Positions 1 through 7,345 of a DNA stretch of 18,575 nt are shown here, piece by piece (position 1 is the first letter of the stretch; each line of letters starts with the position of its first letter). Source of the stretch: CAWDLX01 sp046728155 (GTDB lineage Bacteria > Actinomycetota > Actinomycetes > Mycobacteriales > Micromonosporaceae); assembly GCA_046728155.1 (NCBI GenBank), contig JBKPDY010000033.1, positions 1-18,575 of the forward strand, read 5' to 3'. The notes beneath the pieces were generated by a model, which had not been told where the DNA came from, did no database searches, and saw only the letters and a program-made list of their open reading frames with translations. Made by a program: the position numbers and the translations under genes.

Positions 1-1
1 A

Positions 2-114
2 GCCTGACCCCGCGCCCGGCGTGCCTGACCCCGCGCCCGGCGTGCCTGACCCCGCGCGCGGCGTGCCTGACCCCCCGCCCGGCGAACCTGACCCCGCGCC
101 TGGCGAGCCTGACC
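2..114. repeat. 21-bp tandem repeat, about 5.3 copies
   Basis: Five consecutive 21-base units (starting at 2, 23, 44, 65 and 86) plus a partial sixth differ from each other at only one to four positions. The unit is gcctgaccccgcgcccggcg followed by t or a. Because 21 is a multiple of three, the array keeps one reading frame open on the plus strand and encodes a Pro-Asp-Pro-Ala-Pro-Gly-Val/Glu heptapeptide. The array probably extends beyond the left edge of the window, so its total copy number is unknown. Confidence 0.9.
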
Positions 115-161
115 GCCGCGGCGGCGCACCGTCAGGTCCTCGATCAACCACCCACGCCTGA
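3..161 (+). CDS. C-terminal end of a Pro-rich heptapeptide-repeat protein (partial)
   Basis: Only the last 52 codons would be in the window; the start lies to the left. The frame reads five copies of a PDPAPGV-type heptad, the last ones ending in Glu rather than Val, then a short Arg/Gly/Ser tail, and stops with TGA at 159-161. The stop falls five bases before the end of the convergent VOC gene, a tight layout typical of genes meeting tail to tail, which supports real coding. Such Pro/Asp/Gly repeats usually form extended linkers or surface-exposed tails, but no function can be named. The alternative is a non-coding minisatellite that happens to be open in one frame. I consider coding somewhat more likely than not. 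Confidence 0.45.
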   Translation, partial: PDPAPGVPDPAPGVPDPARGVPDPPPGEPDPAPGEPDRRGGAPSGPRSTTHA

Positions 162-166
162 TCTGA

Positions 167-874
167 TCACCAGCAGAGACAGAACGGGTGGCCGGCCGGG
201 TCGGCATAGACGCGGAACTGGTCACCGCCGCCGCCCAGCGGCTCGGCGCCGAGCGCAATCACCTTCGGCTCGGCCTCGCCAATGTCGGTCACGTCGACAT
301 CGATGTGGAACTGCTGCGGATGGGCCGGATCGGGCCACCGGGGAGCGGTGTAATCGGTCACCTTCTGGAACATCAGCTGGCCCTGCCCCTCGTCCCCGAT
401 CAGGGCGCCCTCGTCACCGTCGTAGAGCAGCCGCATCCCGAGCAGCTCGGCGTAGAAGTTGGCGAGCGCCTTCGGGTCGGGGCAGTCGATGGTGACTCCG
501 TAGATAGTGGTCGCCGGATCGTCCGCGTTGAGACATAGGTCAAACGGGTGTCCGGCCGGATCGGCCAGTGTCTGCCAGGTCTCCCCGCCGCCGAGCCGGG
601 AGGCGCCGAGCTTCTCGGCTGCCGCGGCCGCCGCATCGATGTCCTGAACTCTCAGGTCGAGGTGGAACTGCTGCGGGTGGGCTTGGCCGGGCCACTGCGG
701 CGGAACATGGTCCGGGGCGAGCTGGAATGAGATGCGGTAACCGTCCGGCGTGCCGAGCGTGATCCACTCGTCGTCGGCGTACTCCTGGGTCCAGCCCGCC
801 AACGACCGGTAGAAGGCCGCGAGGCCGACAATGTCGGGCGCGTCGATGACGACGGACTTGATCTTCCCGATCAT
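167..874 (-). CDS. VOC-superfamily (glyoxalase-like) protein with two domains
   Basis: The 235-residue protein is an internal duplication of a glyoxalase/bleomycin-resistance/dioxygenase (VOC) module. Domain 1 covers about residues 1-115 and domain 2 about 120-235. Both halves contain an FYxxLxG helix motif, a P-x-W...HPQQFH-[LI]-D strand and a closing ADPAGHPF-x-LC segment, as in Glyoxalase_6-type proteins of actinobacteria. The repeated His in PQQFH and the acidic residues are possible metal ligands, but substrate and reaction cannot be told from sequence. The ATG at 874 was chosen because AGAGGAG lies six bases upstream. A longer in-frame extension to 973 has no such site and encodes a low-complexity leader. 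It converges on the Pro-rich repeat gene and appears to be monocistronic. Confidence 0.88.
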   Translation of the reverse strand: MIGKIKSVVIDAPDIVGLAAFYRSLAGWTQEYADDEWITLGTPDGYRISFQLAPDHVPPQWPGQAHPQQFHLDLRVQDIDAAAAAAEKLGASRLGGGETWQTLADPAGHPFDLCLNADDPATTIYGVTIDCPDPKALANFYAELLGMRLLYDGDEGALIGDEGQGQLMFQKVTDYTAPRWPDPAHPQQFHIDVDVTDIGEAEPKVIALGAEPLGGGGDQFRVYADPAGHPFCLCW

Positions 875-1141
875 GAGTTGCTCCTCTCGAGTCGGTACCG
901 ATCCTGGACGCGGGGTACGACAAAACCGGTCGCGCCGGCACCCGGAGCTGAGTTGCTCCACAATGGACGCCAACCGCTTACTTCACCGGCACCGTCCCGT
1001 GTCGGCCCGGGCGTGACCCCACCGCCCCAGCCGGTGTTATCCATGTGTTGCCCTTTTGGACACGTTGCGGTATCCCGAATACGCACCTCATGAATACCGG
1101 TCGGCGCGACCGTTATCCACGGCCAGAATGGAGGTGTGCCC

Positions 1142-1801
1142 ATGAGACCCGTGTCTCCCGCCGCCCTGCTCGCCGAGCTGGCCGGGCTGGCGGTGAGTCT
1201 CGTCCCTCGCGGCGCGTTCGGTCGCGGCTGGCTGCGAATGGGGATCGACGGCGCCGACGCTGCCAGACCAGGGGAGATGGCTGACGATCTTGTTGCGCCC
1301 ATCAAACTGAGAGGTCACGAGGTGATCCGGGTTCGCGCCGACGACCACCTGCGGCCGGCCTCGCTGCGGTTCGAACGCGGACGAACCGATCCGGATAGCT
1401 TCTACGAGGACTGGTGGGACCTTGACGGCCTGCGCCGGGAGGTGCTCGAACCACTCGCCCCCGGTGGCTCGGGTCGGATCCGGCCGGTCCGCTGGGACGC
1501 CGGCTCGGACCGGGCAAGTCGCAGCGTCTTCGTCGAGGCGCCGGCGGGGGCGGTGACCATCCTCAGTGGACCGTTCCTGCTCGGTCGAGGACTGCCGCTT
1601 GACCTGGTCGTTCACCTTGATCTGTCAGCCGCGGCGCTGACCCGCCGTACGCCTGAGCCGCTTGCGTGGACGTTGCCGGCCTACGCCCGCTACGCCCGCG
1701 AGATCGGACCGGTCGCGCTCGCGGATGTCGTCGTCAGGTTGGACGATCCTCGCCATCCAGCCGTGTCCCGGGTCGCTGTACCGGGGATACGTACCCGATA
1801 G
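1142..1801 (+). CDS. Uridine-kinase-like P-loop protein with a degenerate Walker A
   Basis: The 219-residue protein aligns along its length with actinobacterial uridine kinase-like proteins (P-loop NTPases). It keeps the strand leading into the P-loop, a D-D-H-x-R-P motif near residue 70, the RGR-x-[DS]-P...FY-x-D-x-x-D segment and a late AD-VV-x-x-D strand. The nucleotide-binding loop is lost. Where family members read GxDGxDGAGKTT, this protein has GIDGADAARPGE (residues 34-45), replacing the Walker lysine with Pro43 and the following Thr with Gly44, without a gap. It is therefore unlikely to phosphorylate nucleosides and may be a non-catalytic relative. The frame is intact, so it is not an obvious pseudogene. 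The ATG at 1142 is preferred to a GTG six bases upstream because GGAGG sits seven bases before it. It ends before a strong hairpin. Confidence 0.72.
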   Translation: MRPVSPAALLAELAGLAVSLVPRGAFGRGWLRMGIDGADAARPGEMADDLVAPIKLRGHEVIRVRADDHLRPASLRFERGRTDPDSFYEDWWDLDGLRREVLEPLAPGGSGRIRPVRWDAGSDRASRSVFVEAPAGAVTILSGPFLLGRGLPLDLVVHLDLSAAALTRRTPEPLAWTLPAYARYAREIGPVALADVVVRLDDPRHPAVSRVAVPGIRTR

Positions 1802-1884
1802 CGCCGCACCGGGAACCGCACGTTTTGAGCCCGCTGGGAGGTTGAGACGCGCGCTCAGCCCCGCGGTGAAGGCTGTCAAACGGC

Positions 1885-1920
1885 AGGCGGCCCCCGGACC
1901 GCCAGGTCCGGGGGCCGCCT
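1885..1920. terminator. Bidirectional hairpin terminator
   Basis: A perfect 16-bp GC-rich inverted repeat (1885-1900 paired with 1905-1920) has a four-base loop, GCCA. It sits between the tail of the uridine-kinase-like gene (ends 1801, plus strand) and the tail of the PASTA gene (ends 1934, minus strand). Its position and strength fit a shared terminator for the two convergent genes. There is no real T-tract on either side (only TTT on the minus strand), which is common for actinobacterial terminators. Confidence 0.8.
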
Positions 1921-1933
1921 CACTGCATCCAGG

Positions 1934-2548
1934 TCAGCCCTTGCCGCTGCCCGTCGTGGTGGTCACGGTGAGCACGATGTCGGTGTCGGCCGCGGCCTTG
2001 GTACCGGCGGTCGGGTTCTGTGCGGTCACCACGAAGTTACTCGGATCCATGGTCACCGCCTCGCCGTTGGCGCCGACCAGGCTCGGCGTCTTGGTGAAGC
2101 CGGCGTCCTTGAGCTTCTGCTCCGCCTTGTCGGCGGGCATGTTGGTAACGTCCGGGACCTCGATCAGCACCGGTGGAGGGGGCGGCGCGGGAGTGGTCTC
2201 GGTCGGCGTCACCGGGGGTGTTGTCGGCGGGGTCGTCTCCGGGGTGGTCGGCGGCACGACTACCGGCGCCGAGGTCGTTGACGTCGCGGCCGGAGTCGCG
2301 TTGTTGTCCTTGTTGCGGCCCCAGATGTAGTACGAGAGGCCACCGAGGCAGAGCAACAGGAGCAGGAGCAACAGAAGGAGTAGGACGAGCATGCGGCGGC
2401 GCCGGCGGCGCTGCTCATCTTCTTCGGCTTGACGAGCCGCCTCCTCCTGCTCAGCGGCCGTCATCGTCGAGCCCGCGGGCGGCTGCGCGGCGGGGGGTGG
2501 CGGCGGGGGCGCGCTCGACGGCGGCCCTGCAGGGGTCTGGTCCGACAC
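1934..2548 (-). CDS. Membrane-anchored PASTA-domain protein without kinase domain
   Basis: The predicted 204-residue protein has four parts. A cytoplasmic N-terminus rich in Pro and Ala is followed by a Glu/Gln-rich then poly-Arg stretch (six Arg around residues 47-52). A single transmembrane helix made almost only of Leu comes next. A Thr/Pro-rich extracellular linker of about 50 residues leads to one C-terminal PASTA domain that begins with VPDVTNM and ends in a Thr-rich tail. PASTA domains bind muropeptides or lipid II in serine/threonine kinases and penicillin-binding proteins. Here no kinase or transpeptidase domain is present, so it may be a wall-sensing or scaffold protein. The positive-inside rule puts PASTA outside the cell. 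The GTG at 2548 was chosen for the GAGAGG six bases upstream; a longer start at 2590 lacks a ribosome binding site. Confidence 0.85.
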   Translation of the reverse strand: MSDQTPAGPPSSAPPPPPPAAQPPAGSTMTAAEQEEAARQAEEDEQRRRRRRMLVLLLLLLLLLLLCLGGLSYYIWGRNKDNNATPAATSTTSAPVVVPPTTPETTPPTTPPVTPTETTPAPPPPPVLIEVPDVTNMPADKAEQKLKDAGFTKTPSLVGANGEAVTMDPSNFVVTAQNPTAGTKAAADTDIVLTVTTTTGSGKG

Positions 2549-2861
2549 GGATAGCCTCTCAGAGTTGGTCACATCACAGAGATCCATCACCGGCGCGAGC
2601 CGGGTTGATCGACCGACCCTTCATGGTGGCGTCTGCGGCCGCGTCGGTCACTCGCCCACAAGGTCGCGCGGGCTCGCACCTTGGGCCAGTTCAGGGTGTC
2701 CATACGTCGGGTCGGGCGTGCCCGTACGGTAGGGGTCGGCCGGCACGTTCGGATACGGCCGATGTCCCGTCTTTCAGGTTCTGAGAGCTCTGGCAGTTCC
2801 CCACAGATCGGCGTTAGTCGTATCCGGCCCGGAGAATTCACTGCGTATATGTCGGACCGCC
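2549..2861. other. Intergenic region between divergent PASTA and ABC exporter genes
   Basis: This stretch of 313 bases separates the divergent starts of the PASTA gene and the ABC ATPase gene, so it must hold both promoters. A TATATG hexamer at 2846-2851, ten bases before the ABC start, is a possible -10 box giving a very short leader, but no matching -35 is visible. Open frames in this region have no ribosome binding sites, continue antisense into the ABC gene and show no recognisable protein features. I see no RNA gene or repeat here. Confidence 0.5.
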
Positions 2862-3662
2862 ATGGCAGCATCGCTATCCATGCCCAGACTTCCCGCCACT
2901 GCCGCCACCGGGCCAGCCGCTCTCCGGGCGTCGGGCCTGGTGAAAGAGTATCGGCGGGGTCGGGCCGTCGACGGTGTCGATCTCGTCGTGGCGCCGGGAG
3001 AACGGGTCGGCCTGCTCGGACCGAACGGCGCCGGAAAGACCACGACGTTGCTGATGTGTCTTGGTGCCGTCTCCCCTGACCGGGGCTCGATCGAGATCTT
3101 CGGCCACCGGCTGCCGGGTGAGCGCGTCCGGGCCATGTCCGAGGTCGGCTTCGCCGCCGGATACCTGCCGTTGCCCGCCGCGGTCCGGGTAGTCGAGTAT
3201 CTGCGGTTCTTCGGCCGCCTCTACGGGCTGCGGCGTCCGGACGCGGCCGCCCGCGAGGGCCTCGAACGCTTCGGTATCGGTCACCTCGGTCGGGCCATGG
3301 GCACCGAACTCTCCAGCGGCCAGAAGACACTGGTCGGCATCGTGAAGGCGGCCATCCATCGCCCCCGGTTGCTCGTCCTGGACGAGCCCACCGCGTCGCT
3401 CGATCCCGATGTCGCGCTACGGGTGCGGGAGGGCCTGGCCCAACTGAGTTCCGAACTCGGCACCGCCCTGCTGGTCACCAGTCACAACATGGTCGAGGTG
3501 GAGCGCCTCTGCGAGCGGGTCGTGTTCCTGTCCCACGGCCGGGTCGTCGCCGACGGGACGGCGGCGCAGATCGCGCGCCGGTTCGGCCAGGAGGATCTCG
3601 AGGACGTCTTCCTCCATCTCGCCCGTACCCAGGCCGACCTGACCGAGGTGAGCCCGGGATGA
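2862..3662 (+). CDS. ABC transporter ATP-binding protein
   Basis: This 266-residue cytoplasmic ATPase energises the ABC-2 type permease encoded just downstream. Visible motifs are Walker A GPNGAGKTT (residues 53-61), an ABC signature LSSGQKT (150-156) in place of the usual LSGGQ, Walker B LLVLDEPT (170-177), a D-loop ASLD and the switch His in VTSH (about 208). The Q-loop region reads GFAAGYLPLP and has no Gln, a feature I associate with the subgroup that also carries LSSGQKT. The gene overlaps the permease start by four bases (ATGA), so the two are translationally coupled. The ATG at 2862 has only a weak upstream purine run; Met7 at 2880 is an alternative. The cargo is unknown; drugs, lipids or polysaccharides are typical of this family. 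Confidence 0.92.
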   Translation: MAASLSMPRLPATAATGPAALRASGLVKEYRRGRAVDGVDLVVAPGERVGLLGPNGAGKTTTLLMCLGAVSPDRGSIEIFGHRLPGERVRAMSEVGFAAGYLPLPAAVRVVEYLRFFGRLYGLRRPDAAAREGLERFGIGHLGRAMGTELSSGQKTLVGIVKAAIHRPRLLVLDEPTASLDPDVALRVREGLAQLSSELGTALLVTSHNMVEVERLCERVVFLSHGRVVADGTAAQIARRFGQEDLEDVFLHLARTQADLTEVSPG

Positions 3663-4474
3663 CCGAACTGAGGTACGGCGCCGTGGGTGGATCGGTATGG
3701 CGGATCCTCGCCGTCGCGCGGCGCCATGCGTACGTGCTGCAACGGAGCCCGCACCGGCTGTTCGACGTGATCGTCTGGCCGGTCGTGGACGTGCTGCTCT
3801 TCGGCTCGATCGGCGTCTATGCCGCGCGCAGCGCGACCGGTGCCCAGCGGGTCGCGCTCTACCTCCTCGTCGGCGTCGTCCTCTGGCACGTCGTCTACCA
3901 GGCGCAGATCGCGGTCGCGACGGGATTCCTCGAGGAGTCGTGGAGCCGCAGTGTGCTCAACCTGATGGCGACGCCCATGCGGGAGTGGGAGTACGTGGCC
4001 GGAGTCGCGTTCTTCGGGTTGGCGAAGCTCGTCGTCGCGGTCGGAGTCGTCTCGGTCATCGTGGCCGGGGCGTACGCATTCAACATCGTTACGGTTGGCC
4101 CGCCGATGATCCTGGTCGGGGCGCTCCTGCTCCTGATCGGCTGGGCCATCGCCTTGTTTGTGATCGGTTTGGTGCTGCGGTTCGGGAGCGGCGCCGAGGC
4201 CTTCGCCTGGGGGATCCTCTTCGTGGTGATGCCGCTCTCCGGCGTTTTCTACCCGGCCAGCGCGCTGCCCGGGCTACTGCGTCCGATCGCGGAGATCCTG
4301 CCCACCACCCATGCCTTCACGGCCGGCCGGGCGTTCGCCTTCGGTGGTGACGCCTGGGGCCAGCTCGGCGTGGCCGCAGCCGGCACCGCCGCGATGGCGG
4401 TGATATCGGTCGGCTACGTGACCTGGATGTTGCGGGTGTTCCGGCGGCGCGGCTACGTCACCCGCTACAACTGA
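3659..4474 (+). CDS. ABC-2 type transporter permease
   Basis: The 271-residue integral membrane protein has about six hydrophobic segments and the layout of ABC-2 permeases (DrrB/NodJ-like). A cytoplasmic N-terminus precedes the first helix, which begins near FDVIVWPVVD. A conserved MATPMREWEY loop follows, then a late helix with the MPLSGVFYP motif and a re-entrant region with LPTTHAFTAGR. It forms the membrane channel of an exporter with the preceding ATPase. The ATG overlaps the ATPase stop as ATGA, and GAGGTG lies about eight bases upstream, so coupled translation is expected. No substrate-binding protein is nearby, consistent with export rather than import. The cargo cannot be inferred from the neighbours. 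Confidence 0.92.
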   Translation: MTELRYGAVGGSVWRILAVARRHAYVLQRSPHRLFDVIVWPVVDVLLFGSIGVYAARSATGAQRVALYLLVGVVLWHVVYQAQIAVATGFLEESWSRSVLNLMATPMREWEYVAGVAFFGLAKLVVAVGVVSVIVAGAYAFNIVTVGPPMILVGALLLLIGWAIALFVIGLVLRFGSGAEAFAWGILFVVMPLSGVFYPASALPGLLRPIAEILPTTHAFTAGRAFAFGGDAWGQLGVAAAGTAAMAVISVGYVTWMLRVFRRRGYVTRYN

Positions 4475-4531
4475 ACCGACCGCCGACGCAACGCGTTGCT
4501 ACGCCGGCTGGTAACGACGATCGGAGTGACG

Positions 4532-5026
4532 ATGATGCTGGACGATCCCACCCCCGATGCGGACGCGCGCTCGCCGCGTCTGGTGTCCCGCAGGACTGCG
4601 CTGTTGGGAGCGGCGTTGGTGGTCGTCGTGGGCGGCTGCGCTGGTCAGGACAACGCGCCCGGCACCGGCGGCGGAACCGGTTCCGGGTCGGACGACACTG
4701 GGGACGCGGGCGATACCGGGGACGACCCCGTCGCGACGCCGACAGCGCTGCTGGTGACGTCAGCGGTGCCGGTCGGTGGTGGCGTGGTCCTCGCCGATCG
4801 CAGCATCGTGGTGACCCAGCCCAGGTCGGGCGAGTTCCGGGCCTTCACCGCGATCTGCACGCACCAGGGCTGTACGGTCGCCAACGTCACCGGCGGAACG
4901 ATCAACTGTCCATGTCACGGCAGCAAGTTCAGCGCGACCGATGGAAATGTTGTGCAGGGACCGGCGGAAAGGCCGCTGCGAGCGGTATCGATCACCGTCA
5001 CCGGCACGACCATAATGTTCGGCTGA
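4532..5026 (+). CDS. Tat-exported Rieske [2Fe-2S] lipoprotein
   Basis: The protein of about 164 residues begins with a twin-arginine signal (VSRRTALLG) and a hydrophobic stretch ending in VGGC, a plausible lipobox, so it is likely folded in the cytoplasm, exported by Tat and lipid-anchored outside. A Gly/Asp/Thr-rich linker leads to a compact Rieske domain. Its cluster ligands are visible as CTHQGC (Cys and His pair one) and CPCHGSKF (Cys and His pair two), with the two extra Cys that form the stabilising disulfide in high-potential Rieske proteins. It resembles the small QcrA-like ferredoxins of actinobacteria and probably carries electrons at the outer membrane face. The start is one of two adjacent ATGs (4532 or 4535) behind GGAG at 4523; a TTG at 4496 lacks a site. 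It lies 57 bases after the exporter genes and could share their transcript. Confidence 0.88.
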   Translation: MMLDDPTPDADARSPRLVSRRTALLGAALVVVVGGCAGQDNAPGTGGGTGSGSDDTGDAGDTGDDPVATPTALLVTSAVPVGGGVVLADRSIVVTQPRSGEFRAFTAICTHQGCTVANVTGGTINCPCHGSKFSATDGNVVQGPAERPLRAVSITVTGTTIMFG

Positions 5027-5071
5027 GCACACGACACCCGCAGCGCAACAAGGAGGGGCCTCGAGCGTGAC

Positions 5072-5551
5072 TCACGCCGGCCCCCTGGCGGTCGATGCGG
5101 CGATGCCGACGATCCAACCGACGAAGAGTCCGTACCCGGAGCCCTCCTGAGCAGCGGCGAGCGCGGCGAGGAAGGTCGCACCCGCGGCAACCCACGCCGT
5201 GATGAATGCGGCGAGCGCCGAAGCGAAGATCAGCGCCGCCCAACCCAGGAAGAAGGCGCCACCGCCGCCGGAGACCGATTTCGCGACGAGTCCCAGAATC
5301 AGCGCGACGAACAGGATGAGAAAAAGAGCCCGGAGATCCTGCACCAGCAGGCCCCGGGCACCTTGGCGACCTGAAGGCGAGAACGCCCAGGCCGGCCAGG
5401 TGAGCTTATGCAGGAACCACGACCAGCCATCGCTGTTCGGGTTGGGGTAGTGGCGGTCGACCCACTCGGTGACCGCCTGGTTGCCGAAGATGAGAACAAG
5501 GGCGACCGTGGCAATGACCCCGGCGCCGGTGATCGTGCGGGTACGGGACAT
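5072..5551 (-). CDS. Small integral membrane protein of unknown function
   Basis: I do not recognise this 159-residue protein. It has an N-terminal hydrophobic segment (about residues 8-24), then a polar, Trp- and Pro-rich stretch of about 45 residues. Two or three further hydrophobic helices follow (about 72-90, 98-125 and 132-155), rich in Ala and Gly with a GGGG turn. The polar stretch after the first helix (TEWVDRHYPNPNSDGW) is probably extracytoplasmic. The ATG at 5551 has only a weak TACGG-like sequence before it. The gene lies 75 bases downstream of the RecQ-type helicase gene on the same strand and may be cotranscribed, but the sequence suggests no functional link. It converges on the Rieske gene. 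Confidence 0.7.
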   Translation of the reverse strand: MSRTRTITGAGVIATVALVLIFGNQAVTEWVDRHYPNPNSDGWSWFLHKLTWPAWAFSPSGRQGARGLLVQDLRALFLILFVALILGLVAKSVSGGGGAFFLGWAALIFASALAAFITAWVAAGATFLAALAAAQEGSGYGLFVGWIVGIAASTARGPA

Positions 5552-5626
5552 GGCCGTACCGTACGGGCGCCGTATGCGTCCCGCCCATCAACCGAATCGC
5601 CGAGTTGACCTAGGTGCGGAGTACGT

Positions 5627-7333
5627 TCAGTCACCGTTGACTAATAGATCCCTCTCCATCACCAGTGCGACCGACAGGGTCTTGTAACCCACCCTGTCGA
5701 ACAGAACCGTCATCCGATCGTCCTCGTATCCCAGCACAATCCCGGTGCCCCAGGCTCGATGCCGGACGAGAGTGTGCGGAGGGTACGGTTCACCGCGCGG
5801 CTCGTGGGCGGGCACTCGGCGGACAGGGGAGGGACGCGGCGAGCAGTTGTCGCAATGTCCGCACGTTGTCGGGAGACTGTCCCCGAAGTACGTCAGCAGC
5901 GCCTGCCCCCGGCAGGACCGGCTTTCGGCCAGCTGTCGCATCATCTCGATGCGGGTCTGCTGTACGGTCCGGTGCCGCTCGACCTCGGCGAGAGCCAACC
6001 GGGCCGCCGCAACCGGCAGCGGCGCGTCAGCCGGGCTGCTGAGATGGCCGTCGGCGTCCTCGACCAGAGCCCCCACCTCCTCCAGCAGGGTGATCAGCTG
6101 AGTGAGCTTGCGGGCGCGGAAACCACTGCGCTGCCGGAGCTCCGCCCGTGTGTGCGGTCTCTCCCGAAGCACCGCGACGATGTCGCGTATCTCGACCTCG
6201 GCGGGTAGGCCGGAGCTGAAGTATCGCTGCAGTGCCACGTCCTCCGGCCGGAAGAGCAGGACTGCGCGGGCGGGTAGACCGTCCCTGCCCGCCCGTCCAA
6301 TCTCCTGGAGGTACGTGTCCGGCGAATCGGGCAGTGCCAGATGGGCCACCCATCGGATGTCGGGCTTGTCTATGCCCATCCCGAACGCCGACGTCGCGAC
6401 CATCACCGGCACACGCCCGTCGAGGAACTCCTGATGGCGCGTCAGACGGGTGGCTGCCGTCAGGCCGGCGTGATAGTGGTACGCCTCGATCCCGGATTCG
6501 CGCAGGCGCCGGGCCAGGGCCTCGGCGGCGCGCCGGGTAGGCACGTACGCGATACCGGTCGCACCCGGCTCCGAGTCGAGGACGGCGAGCAGCCGGCGCC
6601 AGCGATCGTCCTCGGTCGGGCAGCGGTACGCCTCGAGGTAGATGTTCGGCCGATCGAGGCCGGTGACGACCACCATCGGATCGGCCAGACGCAGGCGAGC
6701 GGTGATGTCCTCGCGTACGGGCGGAGACGCGGTGGCGGTGAGCGCGACAACCGTGGGACGCCGCGGACGGTCGCCGAACCTCCGCCGCCACCCGGTGACC
6801 GGTGGCGCGAGAGCAGCCAGGGCCGAGCCCAGGTTCAGGTAGTCGGGACGGAAGTCATGGCCCCACGTGGACAGGCAATGCGCCTCATCCACGGCTACCA
6901 GGACCGGCCGTAGCGCTCGCAGCTCGGCGAGCCGGGCCGGGATGGCGAGCTGCTCCGGCGTGACGAAGAGGAATCGGGCCAGCCCTTGCCGGACCGCCTC
7001 GAGTGCCTCGGCCCGTTGGCGAGGACTCTCAGCCGAACTGATGCGGACGGCGAGCGGCGTCGGGGGAACGGGCGCCTGGCGGGCGTTGAGGCCGGCCATC
7101 TGGTCCTGTTGGAGGGCGAGCAGGGGTGAGATGACCAGCGTCGGTCCATCCAGGATCAGGCCCGGCACCTGATAGATGGCGGATTTGCCGGCGCCGGTCG
7201 GGAGCACGACGAGGGCGTCGCGGCCGCGGAGCAATGCCCGCATCGCGCCCAGCTGGGGCGAGCGGAGCCGCCGCCACCCGAACACCTTCCGCGCCGTGCT
7301 CCGTAGCCGCCAGCGTTGTACAAGATCTCTCAT
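5627..7333 (-). CDS. RecQ-family ATP-dependent DNA helicase with Tudor-like tail
   Basis: The 568-residue protein is a superfamily 2 helicase that should unwind DNA 3' to 5' using ATP. Motifs in order are Walker A PTGAGKS (45-51), DEAH (149-152), ALTATA motif III (about 197-202), the second RecA-like domain with FGMGIDKPDIRWV (about 317-329) and motif VI QEIGRAGRDG (343-352). A RecQ zinc-binding region follows, with C474, C491, C494 and C497, and a winged-helix-like region precedes or overlaps it. There is no HRDC domain. Instead the last 50 residues (HTLVRHRAWGTGIVLGYE onward) resemble the Tudor-like C-terminal domain of PcrA/UvrD. Orthology to housekeeping RecQ is uncertain. A SigB/SigF-type promoter lies just upstream. 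The ribosome binding site before the ATG is weak. Confidence 0.93.
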   Translation of the reverse strand: MRDLVQRWRLRSTARKVFGWRRLRSPQLGAMRALLRGRDALVVLPTGAGKSAIYQVPGLILDGPTLVISPLLALQQDQMAGLNARQAPVPPTPLAVRISSAESPRQRAEALEAVRQGLARFLFVTPEQLAIPARLAELRALRPVLVAVDEAHCLSTWGHDFRPDYLNLGSALAALAPPVTGWRRRFGDRPRRPTVVALTATASPPVREDITARLRLADPMVVVTGLDRPNIYLEAYRCPTEDDRWRRLLAVLDSEPGATGIAYVPTRRAAEALARRLRESGIEAYHYHAGLTAATRLTRHQEFLDGRVPVMVATSAFGMGIDKPDIRWVAHLALPDSPDTYLQEIGRAGRDGLPARAVLLFRPEDVALQRYFSSGLPAEVEIRDIVAVLRERPHTRAELRQRSGFRARKLTQLITLLEEVGALVEDADGHLSSPADAPLPVAAARLALAEVERHRTVQQTRIEMMRQLAESRSCRGQALLTYFGDSLPTTCGHCDNCSPRPSPVRRVPAHEPRGEPYPPHTLVRHRAWGTGIVLGYEDDRMTVLFDRVGYKTLSVALVMERDLLVNGD

Positions 7334-7345
7334 CGGTGCCGGACC

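Noticed and set aside
2..114. CRISPR array
   Set aside because: The 21-bp units are directly adjacent with no spacers, and no cas genes are present.
895..926. SigB-type promoter before the VOC gene (GTTT and CGGTAC on the minus strand)
   Set aside because: The spacer is 22 bases, too long, and the -10 has a mismatch at its first G.
1036..1119. Two DnaA-box-like words (gttatccatg and gttatccacg)
   Set aside because: Only two imperfect matches 75 bases apart, with no dnaA, AT-rich stretch or box cluster, so no case for an origin.
2300..2400. Lipobox in the PASTA protein (LLLLC)
   Set aside because: Residues before the Cys are Leu rather than Gly, Ala or Ser, and the segment is preceded by a long cytoplasmic domain, so a membrane anchor helix fits better than a signal peptide.
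2587..3330. 247-codon minus-strand frame over the PASTA-ABC gap and the ABC gene
   Set aside because: Antisense to a clear ABC ATPase and strongly Arg/Pro-biased.
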